64,000 bases of DNA from Megaustenia siamemsis (taxonomy: Eukaryota > Mollusca > Gastropoda > Stylommatophora > Ariophantidae): contig JAVIAB010000160.1 in assembly GCA_032433765.1 (NCBI GenBank), positions 17,417,049 to 17,481,048 of the forward strand, given 5' to 3'. The first letter of the stretch is position 1, and the number at the start of each line of letters is the position of its first letter. The notes below the pieces were generated by a model. That model ran no database searches, had not been told where the DNA came from, and saw nothing but the letters and a program-made list of their open reading frames with translations. The position numbers and the translations under genes are program-made. Below are positions 44,944 to 64,000 of this stretch, piece after piece.

Positions 44944-45503
44944 TAATTAAATACATTAATTAATTATTATAACTTTTCATTATATTATAGGTAGAGTCCT
45001 GGTTTAGCGTCATCACTTAATTCTGCTAAATAAGGGATCTCCCCAGATTGACCACACATATTTGAATGTATCAACTTCTTATAGTTTTTGTGCATTTAAT
45101 TTCATTTTTTACAACAAGTGTTAGGTTTAGGGTGTTACTAACCCTAAATCAGGGATCTTCTATTGGCAGATTTGAGAAGGACTGAATAAAGTGCAAGGGT
45201 ATGCTACTCTGAACAGAAATAATTGACATTGCTAAAATAGGATTTTACCATATTGCATAGTCTAATATTATTTACTTTTAACGTTAATGTTATTATTAGC
45301 CTCTAAAAGTCATCAGAAAGTGGGTACTGGAAATTTTCTGTGAGGTAAAGGCGGCCTGACGTGATACCAACCACTTCACCCAAAAATGTGCAGTGCTCAT
45401 GGGAAAATATGGTCACTGACATGATATTACCAGTACACCAAGCTTGGCCAGGAGGGAACCTTTACTCTAGTTTACTTTTCATTTAGCATGAATTAATACA
45501 ATC
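44944..45503. other. Unassigned, with a degenerate SINE I piece
   Basis: At about 45345-45470 a plus-strand stretch retains GTGATACCAACCAC and ATATGGTCACTGACATGATA, a diverged version of SINE I. The rest is unassigned. Confidence 0.4.
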
Positions 45504-45513
45504 ATTCACTCAT

Positions 45514-46377
45514 CGGATGATAACAAGCGATAACACAAAAGAGAATGAAATATACGTACCAGAAAACAACAGAAGAGAGGAAAAAATAAATGAAATACTA
45601 TTTGCAGACGACCAAGTTCTGAAACATGAAACAACTGAGGACCTACAAGAACATATCAACAGGCTAAACAACACTTGTAAACAATACAACATGAAGATCA
45701 ACATAAGCAAAACCGAAGTAATGGCAATAGCGAGAATGAAAGAAAAACTAAACATCATAATAGATAATACGTCTTTGAAGCAAGTTGACAATTTTAAATA
45801 TCTGGGTAGCACGTTCAACACAAGACAATAACCAAGAGACCGAGATAGATGTAAGGTGTAACAAAGCAAGCCAAGTTATAAGCCAAGTATCAACACTATT
45901 GAAAAACAAAGCAATAACTACGGAAGCAAAAAGGGCAATATACAAATCAATTTTCCTACCAACTCTGTGCTATCAGTGCCAGAATTGGATGCTGGACTCT
46001 AGAACAATAAGAAAGATAACGACCACCGAAATGAAATGTGTCAGAAGAATCACAGGAAACAGCTTAAGGGACAGAGTAAGAAACACTGACCTGAGGAAGA
46101 AACTCGAAATTGAACCAGCCATTGAATACATAAAGAAACAACAGATAAATTGGTTCGGCCACATAACAAGACAAAAAGAACTAACAATGAATCAAAGAGC
46201 CATAAACAAACGCTATGAAAATGCCAGATTAAGAGGAAGACCGAGAAAGAGATGGATAAAGGGATACTAGAGTCACTAGGAGGGATAACATCAGAAGAGG
46301 CCAACAGAAGAGCAAAGAATCGCAGATTGTTTCTCCCCTTGACGCCAACGGCAACAGAGGAAGGATAGAAGAAGAAG
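45514..46377 (+). mobile_element. LINE family F, 10-bp TSD
   Basis: Plus-strand frames carry EILFADDQVLKHETTEDLQE (active-site-type FADD) and FKYLGSTF, then after a frameshift near 45820 FLPTLCYQCQNWMLDSRTIR, INWFGHITRQKE and LRGRPRKRWIKGY. The 3' end is CTCCCCTTGACGCCAACGGC followed by a GAAGAAGAAG tail. ATTCACTCAT is duplicated at 45504-45513 and 46378-46387. Confidence 0.88.
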
Positions 46378-46387
46378 ATTCACTCAT

Positions 46388-46680
46388 TGGGTTCTGGACC
46401 ATAGATGCAAGAACAATAAGAAAAATAACCTCTACTGAGATGAAATGTGTCAGTCGAATGACAGGAAACAGTCTAAGAGATAAAATCAGAAATGAGGAAC
46501 TGAGAAAAAAGCTAGGAATAGCCCTCGCCATAAAATATATAAAGAAACAACAGATAAAATGGTTTGGCCACGTGAAACATAACAGCAGCAGAGGTGAATA
46601 GAAGAGCAAAAGACCACATATTATATCTCCCCTCGAAGCTGAAAGGCAGATGAGGAAGGAAAGAAGAAAAAGAAGAAGAT
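46388..46680 (+). mobile_element. LINE family F, second fragment in tandem
   Basis: Directly after the previous copy's TSD, this fragment starts mid-element at the ARTIRKITSTEMKCVSRMTG block and continues through KKQQIKWFGHVKH. It has lost the RGRPRKRW region by an internal deletion and ends at a GAAGAAAAAGAAGAAG tail. Confidence 0.8.
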
Positions 46681-47009
46681 TAAATTTCACCAATACCAAG
46701 ATGACACAAGACATGAAAAAGAATATGGTTGATGATGGTTCACAATAATCAAACTGAGAGTGGTGCACTATGCGGCAAAATGTTTGTGGCCGAAATCGGC
46801 GTGACACACAGCGCAGCAAAACATATGGAAAGAGTTAACAATTCTTCATTTTAACTTCTTTGATTTTTCACACTATACAATTAAAGCCATATTTTTTAAT
46901 TAATGAAAAATATTGTTTAGTTAGCTTGCATATTTTTTTCTGGCATTGTGTGATATACTTTTTTCCTAGCTTTGTCCTGCTAGTCTAGTTTTTAAAATTA
47001 CCATATGGA
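46681..47009. other. No gene recognised
   Basis: AT-rich sequence upstream of a LINE insertion. It could include distal promoter sequence of the CCDC78-like gene, but no element is recognisable. Confidence 0.35.
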
Positions 47010-47021
47010 GTATTTACTTAT

Positions 47022-47295
47022 CATCATCATCATCATGTGCCATACCGGTTGGTGTAGGCGATCATGTCCTTCCACAATCTTCTATCTACATTGCATCATA
47101 TCAGTTCTGTTGTTGACTGTTTTCCATGCCATGACACCAAGCAATCTAGTATTTTCTCTCATCTGCGTTATTTCTTTCCTTTTATTTTTCCAGTTGTAAC
47201 CAAGTATTCCAATTTTCCTCTTCTCATGATGTGCCCAAACAATTTTGATTATTTTTTTCTGATGTTTTTTAAAAGCTCCCTTTTTGTGTTGGCCT
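47022..47295 (-). mobile_element. LINE family B, 5'-truncated, 12-bp TSD
   Basis: A 274-base 3' fragment on the minus strand, with an ATG-repeat tail at the left. GTATTTACTTAT is duplicated at 47010-47021 and 47296-47307. It lies about 200 bases upstream of the proposed start codon of the CCDC78-like gene. Confidence 0.88.
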
Positions 47296-47492
47296 GTATT
47301 TACTTATAGAATCATTTATTATGTGCTACTCCATTGTTGTTGGCAATGCAAGACAATCGCTTTAGTACAGTTAGATCATGTTGTAGATACTTAATACACA
47401 ATTACAGCCTCAATTTCTTATAGCAGGTTACATAAAGACAGTACATAACAAGCATAATTAACCACAAATTCAAGTCACGTGTGGAAAAAAAG

Positions 47493-64000
<16,508 letters not shown>

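Noticed and set aside
46681..47492. A kinesin motor upstream of the CCDC78-like coiled coil
   Set aside because: I looked for P-loop (GxxxxGKT) and switch motifs on the plus strand upstream of exon 1 and saw none; exon 1 also lacks an acceptor.

Overview
This window is animal nuclear DNA: AT-rich, with spliced exons bounded by GT/AG, long introns, many decayed non-LTR retrotransposons, tRNA-derived short elements and large minisatellite arrays. There are no operons, rRNA genes or CRISPR arrays. The RNase H-bearing retroelement families and RTE-like families ending in short (ATG)n, (GAA)n or (TAGA)n tails look lophotrochozoan, most likely a mollusc. That placement is an inference from remembered family resemblance and was not tested.

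Positions 1-47,000 hold no host gene I can support. They are a mosaic of at least six LINE families, here named A-F, plus RNase H-bearing LINE remnants. A, B and C are RTE-like with ATG-repeat tails, D has a C-terminal CCHC finger, E has a TAGA tail, and F has a GAA tail. Non-autonomous repeats sit among them: SINE I, a 125-bp SINE, repeat J and unclassified repeat H. Minisatellite arrays have units of 15, 19, 20, 21, 24, 27, 30, 42 and 49 bp. Several insertions keep exact target-site duplications (TSDs), so their boundaries can be fixed to the base. A 1.9-kb block with its adjacent 19-bp array is tandemly duplicated at 11,551-19,555, and LINEs have inserted inside the arrays.

Positions 47,493-64,000 contain the only host gene recognised: a plus-strand coiled-coil gene matching the CCDC78 family (DUF4472 region). 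Seven exons join in frame from a plausible start codon (about 260 residues), and an eighth runs off the right edge. Its introns carry the same LINE and SINE families, a 1.2-kb 36-bp minisatellite and several microsatellites. CCDC78 acts in deuterosome-based centriole amplification in multiciliated cells of vertebrates.

The most unusual non-coding signals are: a motif that folds like a minimal type I hammerhead ribozyme, with four decayed relatives; a 79-bp near-perfect foldback with a tRNA-like sequence at its apex; a LINE/non-autonomous-repeat pair sharing a 3' tail; ten CACGTG boxes spaced near 21 bp; and three adjacent minisatellites that share a core sequence.
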